This document shows positions 23,401 to 38,400 of a DNA stretch of 64,000 nt, piece after piece. This DNA comes from Yamagishiella unicocca. Lineage: Eukaryota > Chlorophyta > Chlorophyceae > Chlamydomonadales > Volvocaceae. The DNA lies in assembly GCA_003116995.1 (NCBI GenBank), contig BDSL01000037.1, forward strand, positions 372,001-436,000. Reading direction: 5' to 3'. Both the position numbers and the translations under genes were made by a program. Positions within the stretch are counted from its first letter, which is position 1. Each line of letters starts with the position of its first letter. Under the pieces are notes generated by a model. It saw only the letters and a program-made list of their open reading frames with translations. It did no database searches and was not told the DNA's origin.

Positions 23401-26400
23401 TCCACAGCGCAGCATCACGACTACCCACCTACCGTTTCCTACGCAGCTTCCTCGTACACGGGCTATCCTCAGCAACCCACCTCCGGGTTTCCTCTCGCAC
23501 CCACCTACACCTCTCGTGCGGCTCGCAGGTGATGCGCGACGCAAACACCAAGGTCAACGGCGAGCACAAGGAGTTCGAGATGCAGCTCAAGGCGCGCCGC
23601 AAGGACTTCGGGGAGCTGGTGGAGACGTACGCGCGGGAGGTGGAGTCGTACGGCGCGAAAAACGAGATCGTGAAGAGGGACCAGATCGCCGGAGAGGTGG
23701 GCGGCGGCGCGGCGTGATTGATACGGTATTGCCCCATACCGTACGGTGGTCCGGTGCTGCATTCCCGCGTACGTGCGTAGCCACGGGAAGAAGGGCAAAA
23801 GCCGCACGCGCCAGAGCGGCCAACTCCGTCCCTCCTCCCCCACGCTAATCGGGCTCTTCCATGCAGCCCGTGGGTTCTTGGCACGGCATGCTTCACGTGT
23901 CGCACGAGATCTCCCGTATCTCGGGTGCAAGCGCCCCCTTCACTGCACCCGCCGTTGCCTGACGCGCACCCGGCCGTCCGCACGCGTGTATCGACGGGCC
24001 TGCAGGTGGCGGAGCTTGCCGAGAAGCTCAAGCTAGCGCAGGTGGAGGCTGACCAGATCAACACGCAGGAGCGACTGTTCGGCTGGGCGCCGACCAAGTA
24101 CGGCAACATCGCGAAGCTGTCGGCGACCTTGGAGCCGTACATGATCCTTTGGACGACCGTCTCCCAGTTCTACGACAAGTTCGCGTCCTGGATGAACGGG
24201 CCCTTTTACAAGCTCAACCCGGAGGAGGTCGAGGTGGACACCAACGACGCCTTCAGGTGCGTGCACGTGTTCGTGAGAGGCTCCGGCTCCTCCGGTTTCC
24301 GCTCCGCTAGCGAGCGCGCTGCACCCACAGGTTGCTGCAGTCCGTTACCACGAACAGTTATGCCCACAGGGTGCTGCAGTCCGTTACCACGTACAGTTAC
24401 GCCGTCCATACAGCATGTTGGAAACGCGCCGTCATCAGCATTCCAGGCGCGTGTCCCAAACATATCCCATTACCAGGCTAGCGGGCAGACGCAAAAAGCT
24501 GTTTGTCAGGCAGGGAATGCTATGTCGCAGCGGCAAAAGATGTCTGCACTACGGGTATGTGCCTCCCGCCCTCGCGAGCAGCATAAAGCATCCTGCCGGT
24601 AAGCCGTGGGGAGTGGTGAGACACTCACTTCGGGAGGTGTTCACTTGGATGTTTTTCGGACTGCCCGCGGCTGCCGGCTTGCAGGAGACTGTACAAGCTC
24701 ACAAAGGTCTTCAGCGGCAGTGCGGGGGTTGAGCAGCGGGAGGCACCTCTCGCAGTCGCCGAGGAGGCGAAGACCAGGGTCCAGTCATTCCAGGTACGTG
24801 TTGCGGGGCTGCTATGTGGTGCCAAACGCTGCCGCTGTGCCCCGCATGTGCGTTTATCGATGGCGTGCGAACACCGTCCTATTGCTTGCGTGCCCGGCGT
24901 GGACGACGCCGTGGTAGTCAACGTGGTGGACTTCGGGACGCGGGGCTTGGGAATGGTCAGCTCCGCGTTGTTCGAATCCGCGGCAAACGTGGATGTAGGC
25001 GTGAGTGTAGACGTGAATGTAGGCGTGGATGTAGACGTGAGTGTAGACGTGGATGTAGGCGTGGATGTAGACGTGAGTGTAGACGTGGATGTAGGCGTGG
25101 ATGTAGACGTGAGTGTAGACGTGAATGCAAACGTAAATGCAAACGGAAGTAAAGACGTGAATGCAAACGTAAATGCGGACATGGAAATGTAAAGCTCCTC
25201 GGTTTTGCCATCCCTGGTTGCAGGAGCACCTCCCCCTCATCACAGCGATCTGCAACCCCGGCCTGCGGGAGCGCCACTGGTCAGCACTGGCTGACCTGGT
25301 TGGCTTCGAGATCAAGCGCGACGAAGTGACCAGCCTGAAGCGGCTGCTGGACTTCGACATCGAGCTGCACATCCACAAGATCGCCGACATCTCCGACTCC
25401 GCCAGTCGCGAGTGGAGCATCGAGAAGGCGCTGGACAAGATGATGACCGACTGGCAGGGCCTCTCCTTCGAGCTGGGCCCCTGGAAGGAAACAGGTGCGC
25501 ACGTGGCCGTGGTTGTTGTTGCGCTCCCAAGCTGAGGCCGCTCAGACTGTAGGAGGCACCGTGTGCTGGTGTTGCTGCCTGTGCCGTCCCACCGGGGAAG
25601 CCTGCCACCGACCGACTCGTGGGTCGCACCGCACTGCAGGCACGTTCATCCTCAAGGGTGGGCCTGTGGACGAGGCGCTGGGGCTCCTGGACGACCACAT
25701 CGTGAAGAGCCAGGCGATGACTGCATCGCCCTTCGCAAAGCCCTTCATGGAGCGCCTGCAGCCGTGGGAGCGCAAGCTCGTCCGCTTTCAGGTGCTCGCA
25801 ATGTAGCAACAACAACAAACAGCAACAACAGCTCGTCCTCGTTCGGCATGATAGCGGCCCTGTCAGCGAAGGAAGAGTTCACCTGCATCTAAAAAGTTAC
25901 ATATATGGCAATCAAATGTCGTGTCCCGTAGGGCATCGCAGTTTCGCTTGACTACCTGATCAGCATCAGGCCTGGGGACACAGCGGATGACAAAGCCCGT
26001 ACCTCGTCGTGTATTGACGCCGATTGGTGCAATGCGCAACAGCGCCTGCTGTCATGGCAGGACAACGGTACCGGAACTAAGCAACCAACGGCTGCCCTTG
26101 CCTTGCACCATGACAGGACATCCTGGACCAGTGGCTCAAGTGCCAGGGGAAGTGGCAGTACCTGGAGCCTATCTTTGGTGCGGAGGAGATCATGAAGCAG
26201 ATCCCCCGCGAGGGGCAGGCCTTCCGCGACATGGACAACATCTGGCGCCGCATCATGGAAAAGGTACGAGGATCGATCCCGACAACTAGCGGAGAAAATT
26301 GCAAAATTGCTTCCGTGAAGAAAGATGCCTGTATAATCGAACATGGCGTGCCCGTTCTGGCAGAGTACGGTATTGTGTCCGAAATGCCTCGCTTGACGTG

Positions 26401-29400
26401 GGCGTGATGTACCTTGCTTTCAGGTTCGCGCCCAGCCGCTGATGATGGACGTGGCGGACATGCCGGGCCTTCTGGAGGACTTGGTGGCTTGCAACCAATC
26501 TCTGGATGTGGTCGAAAAGGGTGAGGACCCTAGGAAGCCAAGAAGAGGACGGGGCGCAGATGTTTACGTGGTATGGGTTTGTGAACGGGTTATGCTTCTG
26601 TGACCTGGCTTACATCCCTCGAGTGTGATCGTAATGCCTTTTAAGCTGTGACTCACGTACTCGGCAAACCCCCAGGTCTCAACGACTTCCTGGATATGAA
26701 GAAGACGGCCTTCCCTCGCTTCTTCTTCCTTTCCAACGACGAGGTGCTCGAGGTGCGTCGCAACGAAGCACCGTATGCAGCCTCCTTCCCCCATCCGCAG
26801 TCTCAGGCTTCGCCTGTCTCATTCAAACTTTTACGCTGGCTCTGATTGACGGCTCTGATTAATGGCGCTGGTCGGCTGGACGTGGTAAGTAACCGAGCAC
26901 GTTACGGTTGCTGTGCTGGCTGTCCGCAGATCTTGTCAGAGGCCAAAGACCCGCTCAAGGTTCAGCCCTTTGTCAAGAAGTGCTTCGAGGCCGTGCGGGA
27001 GTTCGTCTTTGAGAAGAACGGCGAGATCAGCGGCCTGATATCAGTCGAGGGCGAGAAGATCCAGTGGATTGAGACGGTCAACCCCGCCGCAACAGGTATC
27101 GTAATCTCACCCGAGCCACTTGCTCCCGAGCCACTTGCTCCCCAGTACACAGCGCCTCGTTGAACACGCCACGTCAGCTTCCGTTGAGCTGCTCAATGTC
27201 GACAACCCTTGCTGCCTGTGTGCAGGAGCCGTGGAGAAGTGGCTCCTCGACTCGGAGAGCTGCATCAGGCGCACGCTGCACAAGATCGCGGGGGACTCTT
27301 TGGAGGCATACGCCAGGTCGGACCGCAGCCGTTGGATCCTGGAGTGGCCGGGACAGATCGTCCTCAACTGCAGCCAGGCGAGTTTCCGTGGGCGGCCCAT
27401 GGGCGGCATTGACTTGCAAGGGGGCACTGGTCGGCCTGGCTCACACCTCTGGTACTCGTTAGCCTGGTTCACTACCGAGCCCGTCCCTGACTAGAAACAA
27501 ATAAGCAATTGTTTAAGGTATTTACTAAATAGCTAGTAAGATTAGGAGATCACCGACAGGTTTCGTCGCTACAGCGATGAGAGGGACGACGACGGCATTT
27601 GCTAGCACCACCACCACCGCGCCAACGCCGCTACGCCGTGCCCCCTGCAGGTGTACTGGACTCGCGAGGTGACGGAAGCCATTCGGACGGGCGGCAGCAG
27701 GGGCCTCGCGACGTACGCCGAGCGGTGCACTCTGGAGCTGAACAAGATCGTGAACCTGGTTCGCGGGCAGCTGGCGACGCTGGAGCGCGCCACCTGCGGC
27801 GCCCTGGTCGTCATCGACGTGCACGCTCGCGATGTGACGGCGTCCATGGCCAAGGAGGGCGTCGAGGACACGCGGGACTTCAAGTGGGAGAGCCAGATGC
27901 GGTACTACTGGGAGTTCAATGAGCTGCCGCCGTCGGGTGAGGAAGCGAATGGGGTGAAGCTGGGAGCCGGCCATGGGTGCGGCCGCTGTTAGCGGAGCAG
28001 CGGCTCCATGCAGTCACCGCATCAGTGCCTGGATGGATGGCAACTCATGTTGGTGGGGAATGCATTCGTCTCGGCCTCCCGGCTTCCATGGAAAGAAAGA
28101 GTTTTAGGTCGAGGAGGCATCGCTTACCTCCGGAATGTCAAAGCAATCGTAGCGGATATACGGTACCCTTGTGAAGGGTATCATTTGTAGGTATCATTTG
28201 TAAGGTACCTCAAAAGACACAACGCAAGTGCTAAATGAGTGGTGCTTGTGTTGCTCTGTGAAGGCGTGCACCCGCAGGAGACCCTCGTGGTGCGGATGAT
28301 CAACGCGGAGGCGCTGTATGGCTACGAATACCTGGGCAACAGCGGCCGCCTGGTTATTACGCCTCTCACCGACAGGTTCGTGGTCTGGTTCGCCCAACAA
28401 CAGTTCCCGGCTCTTACAAAACAATCGATAGCGCAGTCGTACGAGCCGACCACACGCCGTAGTCCACCCAACCATGAATCCTCTCGGGGGCATTTAATCA
28501 TGGTTCAAGTCGTGAGCAAGCTGGCTGGATGAAAGGCTTGCGCTCGTGGCAGCTTGCACCAGCCGGTACCGGATACCGGTACCATCTTTCATGAAATCCT
28601 TTCGATTTCGTACGCGGTGTCGTACAGGTGTTACCGTACGCTGATGGGCGCCATCCACATGAACCTGGGCGGCGCTCCCGCGGGGCCCGCCGGCACCGGC
28701 AAGACGGAGACCACCAAGGATCTGTCAAAGGCCCTGGCTATCCAGTGCGTGGTGTTCAACTGCTCGGACGGTCTGGACTACAAGGTGAGCCCCGCCTTGC
28801 GTCCGCCAGGGGCAGGGGAGTTGCGAGGAAAAAACACCAGTGTACGAAAAACCGGATCCGTGAGGGGATTGAGGGAAAAGCTGGTGCTGGGAAAACATAT
28901 CGCCAGGTGTCCGCCAGTGGAACGAGGAGCCAGGGCTGCGAAAGCATGTGACCGCTCAGCGTTGCTTGCACATACTTTTAACTTGTCGTCATTCGACGGC
29001 GCAGGCTATGGGGCGCTTCTTCAAGGGCCTTGCCTGCAGCGGCGCGTGGGCTTGCTTCGACGAGTTCAACCGCATCGAGCTGGAGGTGCTGTCCGTCGTG
29101 GCTCAACAGGTGGGTGGCCACCACCACGAGCAAACGGTCCATACAAGTCTGATACGCCGTGTGCGTTCCATTGGACACTCGGCGTGCGTGGCTGCCTCTC
29201 GGCAGCGGACAGCAGCTTACGGTGCGCTGGAAACACCTGCATGCATGAAGTACCAGCACCCTGCCCGCCAGTCGCCAACGACCCTTGCCAACGATCCTAC
29301 CAACTGTCCTCTGCCAGGTGCTGACGATCGTCCGCGCCAAGGCTTTGAAGGTGAAGACCTTTATCTTCGAGGGCAGCGAGATCCGGCTGGCCATGACCTG

Positions 29401-32400
29401 CAACACCTTCGTCACCATGAACCCCGGATACGCCGGTCGCTCCGAGCTGCCGGACAACTTGAAGGTATCTCACACATGCGTGCACGTCTCACACCACGCA
29501 AAACGACACCCGGCATCCAATGACACAATAACCTAAGCAAAACGCATCACATGATAAAACGCTCACGCTCAAATTACAAGCGTCAGAGCAAGCATCGTAG
29601 ATCATTCACACCGCCATCGGCATCTTGCCCGTCGTCAAAACGTAGCCACCGGTACTTGGCTGTGGCCCTCCCTCGACCACCTAAGCTAGCTAGCTGGCGC
29701 TGCCGCTGCCGCTGGGCTGGACTGACGTGGCGCTTGGTGTTGCCGGGTCGCAAAATTGCCGTGCCGTACACAGGCGCTGTTCCGGGACGTGGCCATGATG
29801 GTGCCCGACTACGCCATGATCTCGGAGATCATTCTGTACTCGTACGGCTACCTGGAGGCTCGCGCCATGGCTCGCAAGCTGGTGCAGACGTACCGGTTGT
29901 GCTCCGAGCAGCTGTCCAGTCAGGACCACTATGACTACGGTGAGGCCCAACATGAGCGCTTGGGTTGCGGTTACACTGCGAGGCAACGGCCTGCGGGATT
30001 AGGCCTGTGAGGCTCCAGGGTAGGGTGCGGTAGGCAGCAAAAGTGCAACAGGGCCAGGGGCCAGGTGAGAGGGATAAACAATGTCGCAGGCAAGGCGCCT
30101 CACCAGGGCAAGGCACTAGGTCGAGCTGATAGGTGTAGGCCCGGACACTGACGTCAAAGAAGACATGGAGCCAGAGTGGGCCGGGATGTTGCGGCAGGTG
30201 GTTGCGAGATCAAAAGCCCTCTACATTACAAAGTCCTTAGTCCTTAACGTGCTGCTCGTGGACCGCCCCGCTTCGCGTGGCAGGCATGCGCGCCGTGATG
30301 AGCGTGCTGCGTGCCGCCGGCAACCTGAAGCGCGTCTTCCCCGACTCCGCGGAGGACGTGCTGATGCTGCGCGCCATCAACGACGTCAACCTGCCCAAGT
30401 TCCTGGACCAGGACGTTCCGCTGTTCAATGGCATCTTGTCGGACCTCTTCCCGGGCGTGGCGCTGCCCGTCGTGGACTACGACAACCTGGTGGCCGCCAT
30501 CAAGGACAACTGCGTCAAGAGCAACCTGCAGGCGCTGGACAGCTTCATCATCAAGATCATCCAGCTGTACGAGATGATCATCGTGCGGCACGGGCTGATG
30601 CTCGTCGGACAGTCGTACGGCATGAAGACGGCGGCGTACCGCGTCCTGGCGTCCGCGCTGTCGGACCTGCACACCAAGGGCCTGAACAAGGAATTCCACA
30701 CCAAGTTCTACGTGCTGAACCCGAAGTCCATCACCATGGGGCAGCTTTACGGCGCTGAGGACGCGGTGTCGAAGGAGTGGACGGACGGGGTGCTGGCGGT
30801 CATCTTCCGCAACACGGCTCGTGACACCGCGCCCGACCGCAAGTGGGTGGTCTTCGACGGCCCGGTTGACGCGATCTGGATCGAGAACATGAACACCGTC
30901 CTGGACGACAACAAGAAGCTGTGCCTCAACAGCGGCGAAATCATCGCCATGCAGGTGCGATCCCAGTTCCGATGCCCTGCCGCAGCAACACAACTAACGC
31001 ACTTGTAGCTTTTCCACGAAGCTGGTTTTTCACCAGCGCTCGTCACACCTTCTATTCCGTACACGCCTGCCCCACAGCTTTTGCTTACAACCCTGCTTTT
31101 GTATTGTGCGGTTGATCCGACCCGGTCCTCGTCAACATCAACATCCGCAGGGCTTGATGAACATGATTTTCGAGGTGCAGGACCTCGCGGTGGCCTCCCC
31201 CGCCACCGTGTCCCGGTGCGGCATGGTGTACGTGCAGCCGGCGCTGCTGGGCTGGCGACCCGTCATGCTGTCGTGGCTCCACACGCTGCCGCCGGCCTTC
31301 ACCTCCGGCCTCAAGCTGCAGCTCATGTCGCTGTTCGACTGGCTGGTGCCGCCCATGCTCCGCGTGGCAATCAAGCTGGTGCGCAGCCCGCAGCCCATGC
31401 AGGACATCAACCTGGTGTGCTCCCTGATGCGGATGCTCGAGTGCCACCTGGACGAGTTCAAGCCCGACAAGGCTGCCAGCCCGACGGCAACCGTGGTCAT
31501 CAAGGAGCTGACCGACCCGCAGCTGGCGACGCTGGTGCAGGGCTGCTTCCTGTTCTCGTTGGTGTGGAGCCTGGGTGGTCTCACAGATGTTGACGGGCGC
31601 CAGAAATTCGACGTGCACCTGCGAAGGATCCTGGCGCACGACCCGGCGAACGAGCTGGTGCCGTACATGGCCGGGGGCACACCGAGCAAGGTCACGGCGC
31701 CGTTCCCAGAGGGCAGGACGGTAGGGTGGTGGCGGGCACGCCGTGTGCACACTCTGCGCTGTGGACGGACCGACCGTATCAGCCTGTGTCAGGGCACTCT
31801 GGGCAAAGGCCCGCCGCCTGGATAGGAATGAAGGCGGTGAAGCAAGGCGGTCGAGCGCACGCAGACTCTGTTTTGTTTCGCTGCAAGATGATATCGCATT
31901 GCGGACGGCAGACCGAGCGCTGCGGCCTTAAGGATACATGTTACCCAACTCCACCCGGCATGCACCCCGAGACGTCTGTTCTGAACGCTTTCCCTTCGTA
32001 CACGGGTTGTCCTTGCAACCCCACCCGGCGCAGGTGTACGAGTTCACGTTCGACAAGTCGCGCCTCAAGTGGCTGCCCTGGCTGGATACCATCGAGACGC
32101 GCGCTCTGGACGTGGAAGCCGAGTACACCACCATCATCGTGCCCACTGTGGACACCGTGCGCTACACATACCTGCTCGACAAGTTGGTGACGCACCACAT
32201 GCACGTGCTCTTCGTGGGGCCGACAGGTGGGAGCTGACTGCACCGCGAAGCTTGACCGCGAGCCTGGCCTTGGAGCTGGACCGCGGGCTTGGTGCATATG
32301 GCCCCCCGCCACCCAGGATCGTCAAGCGGTCGTGCCATGCACAGCCATGATGACCCCAGTGACCCCGGCTAGGACTGCACGCTCGCTCCCTTTCCACCGC

Positions 32401-35400
32401 CACTCCACGAACGCGATAGGTTCATCATGATGAACACTGAGGCGCCCGTACCTGGCCGAATGCTGCACGGAAAGCACCCCTGGTAGACCCTGGACCCACA
32501 TCTATCTTGTCCGGTCATTATTTCCATGCTGCTCAATTGTGGACCCGGCTCGAGCTTTAGTAACACGTGCCTTCCGCCGCCTGTCCCCCCGGCGCTAGGC
32601 ACGGGTAAGACCGCCTACGTCAAGCGGCACCTCCAAGAGGGGCTCCCGGAGCAGTTCACCAACATGCTCATGACGTTCTCCGCGCAAACCAGCGCCAACA
32701 TGACGCAAGTGGGTATGAGAGGAGACCTGTGGGTCGGCACTGAAAAGGAGAATTGATTGGGGAGTGGGCGGGACGCAAGTGTGTGGGACGCGCTGGTCAT
32801 CACCGACTGCTGCGTGGGTTCGTGCGACGCCGCCGATAGTGCGAACGAATCATGTATCATTTGGGCTATAATAGAGTGAGTGCTGCCGCTGAGGAGAGCG
32901 ATGTTGCCAAAATGCGTGAAATGCGCGAAAACGGCTCGTAAAGTGCACCTGGTGACGGCACCTGTCCTCATTACGATTTCCCACCTTCGTGTCGATCGGT
33001 TTCCTGATCACCGCCCCATTTCCGCAGGACATCATCGATGGCAAGATGGACAAGCGGCGACGTGGCGTCTACGGTCCGCCGCAAGGGAAGCACATGGTCA
33101 TCTTCGTTGATGACCTCAACATGCCTCAGGTCAGAGGGGGCCAGGCCCGTATTGTATCTCTAGATACAGCGCATGCGTGTGCCAAATATTACAGCGCAGA
33201 CGGTCACCGTGCTCGCGCGTACCGCCATGCATAGCAATACCAAACGCAGGTCTGATCAGCGATGCAAACAAGGAACGCGGAACCTAGAGATTGCATCTAA
33301 TGCCCAATTCTACCGCCCTGGTATATGGAAAACCCCTCAGGTGGAGGAGTATGGTGCCCAGCCGCCCATCGAGCTGCTGCGCCAGTTCATGGATCACAGC
33401 GGTTGGTACGACCGGAAGGAACTCACTCTTAGGAAGCTCGTCGACGTGCACTTCGTGGCTGCCATGGGCCCGCCTGGGGGTGGTCGCAACACGGTCACGA
33501 ACCGCTACTTGCGGCACTTTTCCGTCATCAGCTTGACGGCCTTCGACACTGACAACCTCAGGTGGGGATTGGGGACTTGGGGCTACAGCATGTCGACACG
33601 CCGTAACTGCATTGGAAGGTCCCATAATGCCTCAATATCCGAAGAACTATGCATGCTTCAACAAGTGAACGTCGTTTGGCTCATTTGCTCGGTACATTAT
33701 TATCGTCACCACTACTACCGTTGTGTGGATGGGGAGCCTTACCGCGTGGTCCTGGTTGCCCACGCAGCACCATCTTCACGGCTCTGGTCGAATGGTGGTT
33801 GAAAAAGTACAGCTACCAGGCTGGAGGCGTTTCGCGTCTGGCCAGGCCACTGGTCGCCGCCTCCCTGGAGGTATACCAGCTGGCGCAGCGGGAGCTGCTG
33901 CCCACGCCCGCCAAGAGCCACTACACCTTCAACCTGCGCGATGTGTCGAAGGTGTTCCAGGTAAGGCCTCCATGCCCGAGTGCGTTGCCCAGGTCGCAAA
34001 CAACGCATCGGCGCGAAGAGGAAAGGCACCGAAAGGCACAAAGTGGATGAACCGTGCGATGGCGGCTGCATGTGTAATATGCCACACCACCGTGTTTGCA
34101 TCCCCTACACATTACCGTACCCTATGTAATCTTTTCCTACAGCAAGGCTTCTAATAACACTTAAAAAACGAATGTGTCACCCATCAGGGCATTTCCAAAG
34201 CCGGGGGCTCCGTCGACGATGGGCTGTCCATGATCCGGCTCTGGACGCACGAGGTACTCCGTGTTTTCTACGACCGCCTGGTGGACGACACCGACCGCAT
34301 GTGGATGGGCACGACCCTCTCCGGTCTGGTGGAGCGACACTTCAAGGAGAAGATCAACAAGGTCCTGAACCTGGAGGGCAGCGCTGACCTGCCGCCGGAT
34401 GTCATGGTGACGGGCCTGCGGTCTCTCGTCTTCGCCGACTTCATGATCCCGGGCGCCGACCCGCGGGTCTACTCGGAGGTCCGGGACCAGACCGCCATGC
34501 AGCGCGTGGTGATGGAGTACTTGTCGGACTTTAACGCCACCTCGAAGAAGCCGATGAACCTCGTGATCTTCCAGTTTGCGCTGGAGCACATCTCTCGCAT
34601 CTGCCGGATCATTACCAGCCCGGGTGGCAATGCGCTGCTGGTCGGTGTGGGCGGCTCGGGCCGCCAGAGCCTGACGCGGCTGGCGTCGTTCATTGAGGAG
34701 TATGAGGTGTACCAGATCGAGATCAGCAAGACGTACTGCAAGACGGAGTGGCATGACGACATCAAGAAGGCAAGTAGCGCGCACACCACCTCACACCCCC
34801 TCGCTTTTTTTTAGATTAACACCTTGCATCACGAGGGTCTGTCACGCGGTGTTTTGCGAGCAGCTTGACATGATGGGTGTTGGCGCAATCGTCACGGAGG
34901 ATCGGAAGTTTCACGCATCAAATCCGTGCCGAACGTTGTGTTTTACACATCTCGCGTACCGTGTTTGTGTTGTGCTATTTGCAGGTGCTGCGCATGGCGG
35001 GCGAGGCCAACAAGCGCGTTGTGTTCTTGTTCTCCGACACCCAGATCAAGGAGGAGTCGTTCGTAGAGGACATCTCCAACTTGCTCAACACGTACGAAGT
35101 GCCCAACCTGATGCAGGTGCGTTGAAGGTCGCTTCCTAGCCATGACATGTCGTGCAGCAGACTCCTGACTGGCATCGCTGTCCCGTAACATAAAATCGGC
35201 GTCACGAAACACACCCTTCCTGACACGCGTCCGTCCGCTGCCCCTCACGCAGTCTGCCGACCTGGTCGGCATCTTCGAGAACATCCGGACCCGCGCCAAG
35301 TCCGCCGGCATGGACGGCGGCCGTACGCAGCTGTACAACTTCTTCGTACAAGAGGTGCGGTTGCCGGATCATCATAACCGTGCGCAATCCCCGACGAGGC

Positions 35401-38400
35401 TGCGTTGCGTTGTGCACCGGTCCCTAAGACCCTAAAACAACCCTACCACGTCAACCCTATGTCGCCGATTCGCAGGTCCGCCGCAACATGCACATCGTGC
35501 TGTCCTTCAGCCCCGTGGGCGACAGCTTCCGCGAGCGCCTGCGGAAGTTCCCGTCGCTCGTCAACTGCACCACCATCGACTGGTGAGGAAGAGCCCTGGC
35601 TTTGGGCGCTGCCCACTACCGCTGCTGCTAGCGCCCATGCGCCGGTGCGTTGTCATGGCGCCTCTCCCACGCGCCCTCTTCCCTGCGTTGCGCCCCCCCC
35701 CCCGGTTGTTTACTTGTAACCCCGCAGGTTCACCAAGTGGCCCACCGACGCGCTGCACACGGTCGCCGAGAGCTTCCTGGCCAACCTGGTCGGCATCGAG
35801 GAGCGAGTGGCGGCGCAGCTGCCGGGGCTGTGTGTGATGTTCCATCAGAGCGTCCAGGTGGGAGTGGGAGCTGATGTCAGCTGCTGGCACCGCATCGCAC
35901 CGCACCGCACCGCACCGCGCCGCATCGGGCTGTCGAGGGCACGCATATCCCAAGTGGGGCGAGTGGGGTTTCTCGGCCACGGCCACATCGCCTGTGACCA
36001 CGTCCAACTAGGTATCGGAGGTACCTTCCTGGGTCAAGGTTAGTAAACTGCAGTGGTGGGCCCTTCCTCGTCACCTGACCACCGCACAGGCGCTCACCGA
36101 CCGCTTCCTGGCGGAGGCCCGGCGATACTACTACGTGACCCCCACGTCTTACCTGGAGCTGCTGTTCAGCTACAAGTCCCTCCTGGCCCGACGGCAAAGC
36201 GAGGTCATGACCGTGAAGCGCAGATACGAGGTACGACAACGGCGCACGTGAGGGTTTGACTGGTCGTGAAGTGTACGGCACTGCACTTATTGCAAGCTGG
36301 ATCACGGGGAAGCTCAGGGAGCCCCTGAATGAACCTATTTAAGTTGTTCGCGAAGGCGGCCTGACGTGGTATGGTAACGTCCCCGCTTGCGCTTCGCCCG
36401 CTCGTTCGCAGATCGGTTTGGAGAAGCTGCAGGTGACGGAGGAGAGCGTCACGGGCATGAAGGAGGAGCTCATCGCGCTGCAGCCGCAGCTGGAGGAGAG
36501 CACGCGGCAGACCGCGGCGGCCATGGAGGTGATCAGCAAGGAGAGCGTGGAGGCCGACAAAGTGAAGCAGGTACGTGATGCGCGGGAGGTCAGCGCTGGC
36601 CTGGAGGCCTGGCACTTGGGCTGGGGCCTCGGGCTACAAGCAGAATCGGCTCCTAAATCATGGCCGATCGCATAATGGGCGCTTTCATACGGAGTTAAGC
36701 AAGGTATCTGACGGCGGATATGCGACGGGAGCTACATACTACCGTAGTCAGGTTATTGACAATCATGGCCGATCGCATGATGGGCGCCTTTACACAAAGT
36801 CTGGTAAGCGTCCTTGCGGGGGGTTAAAAGATAATCCACGGACGCGGGGGTGGGGATATGCAAACGAAGTCGCCACTCCATGGCAATGTCGTTACCGGGC
36901 GGCAAGGTCAAGGCCTTAACATGGGGTGATCGTGGTTGCCGCTGGCCTACAGGTGGTGTCCAAGGAGGAGGCCACTGCCAGCGCGGAGGCGGCCACCGTC
37001 AAGGCCATCAAGGACGAGTGCGAGGCGGACCTGGCGGAGGCGATGCCGCTACTCGAGGGCGCCATCTCGGCGCTAAACACCCTCAAACCCGCGGACATCA
37101 CAGAGGTCAAAGGCATGAAGAGCCCGCCAGGGGGTGTGAGGCGTGTGCTGGAGGCCATCTGCATCATGAAGGGTGGGTGCCGTGGCGATGCCGACCCTTC
37201 TGCGCGGGGGCCGCTGACCCCTTCTAACGCTGATTTGAGGGAGCGTCTGGGCTCACGAGGGCCAGGCCAGGCTCCCGAATGCCCGAAGCAAGGATGCACA
37301 TACCGAATTGCTGTTCAAGCACCCTATCTGTAGTCGTGCTGGCGGGCCATGGGAAAGTAAAAACGCTGCGTGGAAGCTTAAGGTATCTAACGCTTTGTTA
37401 ACTGTTTTACGTTTGGATCTTCTCATATATGTCATGGAGCTGAACCGCATCTCTTGATGCCTGCAGGCATCAAGCCCCTGCGCATCAAGGACACCAACAC
37501 GGGTCGCATGGTGGACGACTTCTGGGACGCGTCCAAGAAGATGCTTATGGAGTTCGACTTCCTCGAGTCGCTCAAGAGGTACGACAAGGACCACATCCCC
37601 TCCGAGATCATCGCCAAGATCAGGCCATTTGTGCAGGACCCTGACTTCCAGCCCAAGGTCATTGAGAAGGTGCGAGCATTGCATCAATGCACCGCTCCAC
37701 CAACATCTGTGCCCCCGGATCAATTCGGATGATGCCGGTAGCTCATGCATCGCGAGTTTGCGCCCGCGGCTGAAATCGTACGGACCGTACGGCATGAAGT
37801 GTTTGCTTTCGTGCTTGATTGAGCCCCGAAACCCAACTTTATTGTGCCGCAGCAATCTCTGGCTTGCGCTGGCCTGTGCTCGTGGGTCATCGCCATGGAG
37901 AAGTACGACAAGGTCATCAAGGAGGTGGAGCCCAAGCGCAAGAAGCTGCACGAGGCGGAGGCGCAGCTCGAGGTCGGTATCGCGTCGATGACTTGCTACC
38001 CTCCTCCGCTGAACTGATTGACCGTTCGTGCGTCTAGGAATTGCCTCTCGCGGTGTACGTGCAGCGGAGGCTGTGAAAGCGCAACTGATGTCTGGTAGGC
38101 GGTGCAGGTCCCGCAGTCCGGAATGAATCATTCCCTTCCCGTCGTCCCCGCGCGCCCAGGTGGTGATGGGCGCTCTTCGCGCAAAGCAAGCCGAGCTGAA
38201 ACAGGTCATGGACAAGCTGGCGCGCCTGGACGCGGACCTGCAGGTGGGCTGCCATTGCATGCTTCGCGTCACGCAACTCATGCGACTTGCGGGCAGGCCG
38301 CCCGGCAGGGCTGTCCCACAACGCTGAGCGTTGACAGTCGTTGCCATTGCATGCTTCTCGCCATTGTCAGCCTCCATCTGTGCAGGCATATCATTAGACA

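Larger units (their letters stand above)
14410..28375 (+). other. Dynein heavy chain tail and linker (exons 1-22, residues ~1-1442)
   Basis: The tail binds intermediate and light chains and the outer doublet; the linker, in the later exons, swings during the power stroke. Two low-complexity inserts look lineage-specific: a Gly/Asn-rich run in exon 4 (around 15680-15780) and a Thr/Ser/Pro-rich run in exon 6 (around 20100-20200). From exon 14 (25224) onward the match to vertebrate inner-arm dyneins is continuous, for example LYxLEPIF-like sequence in the exon at 26117. Confidence 0.85.
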
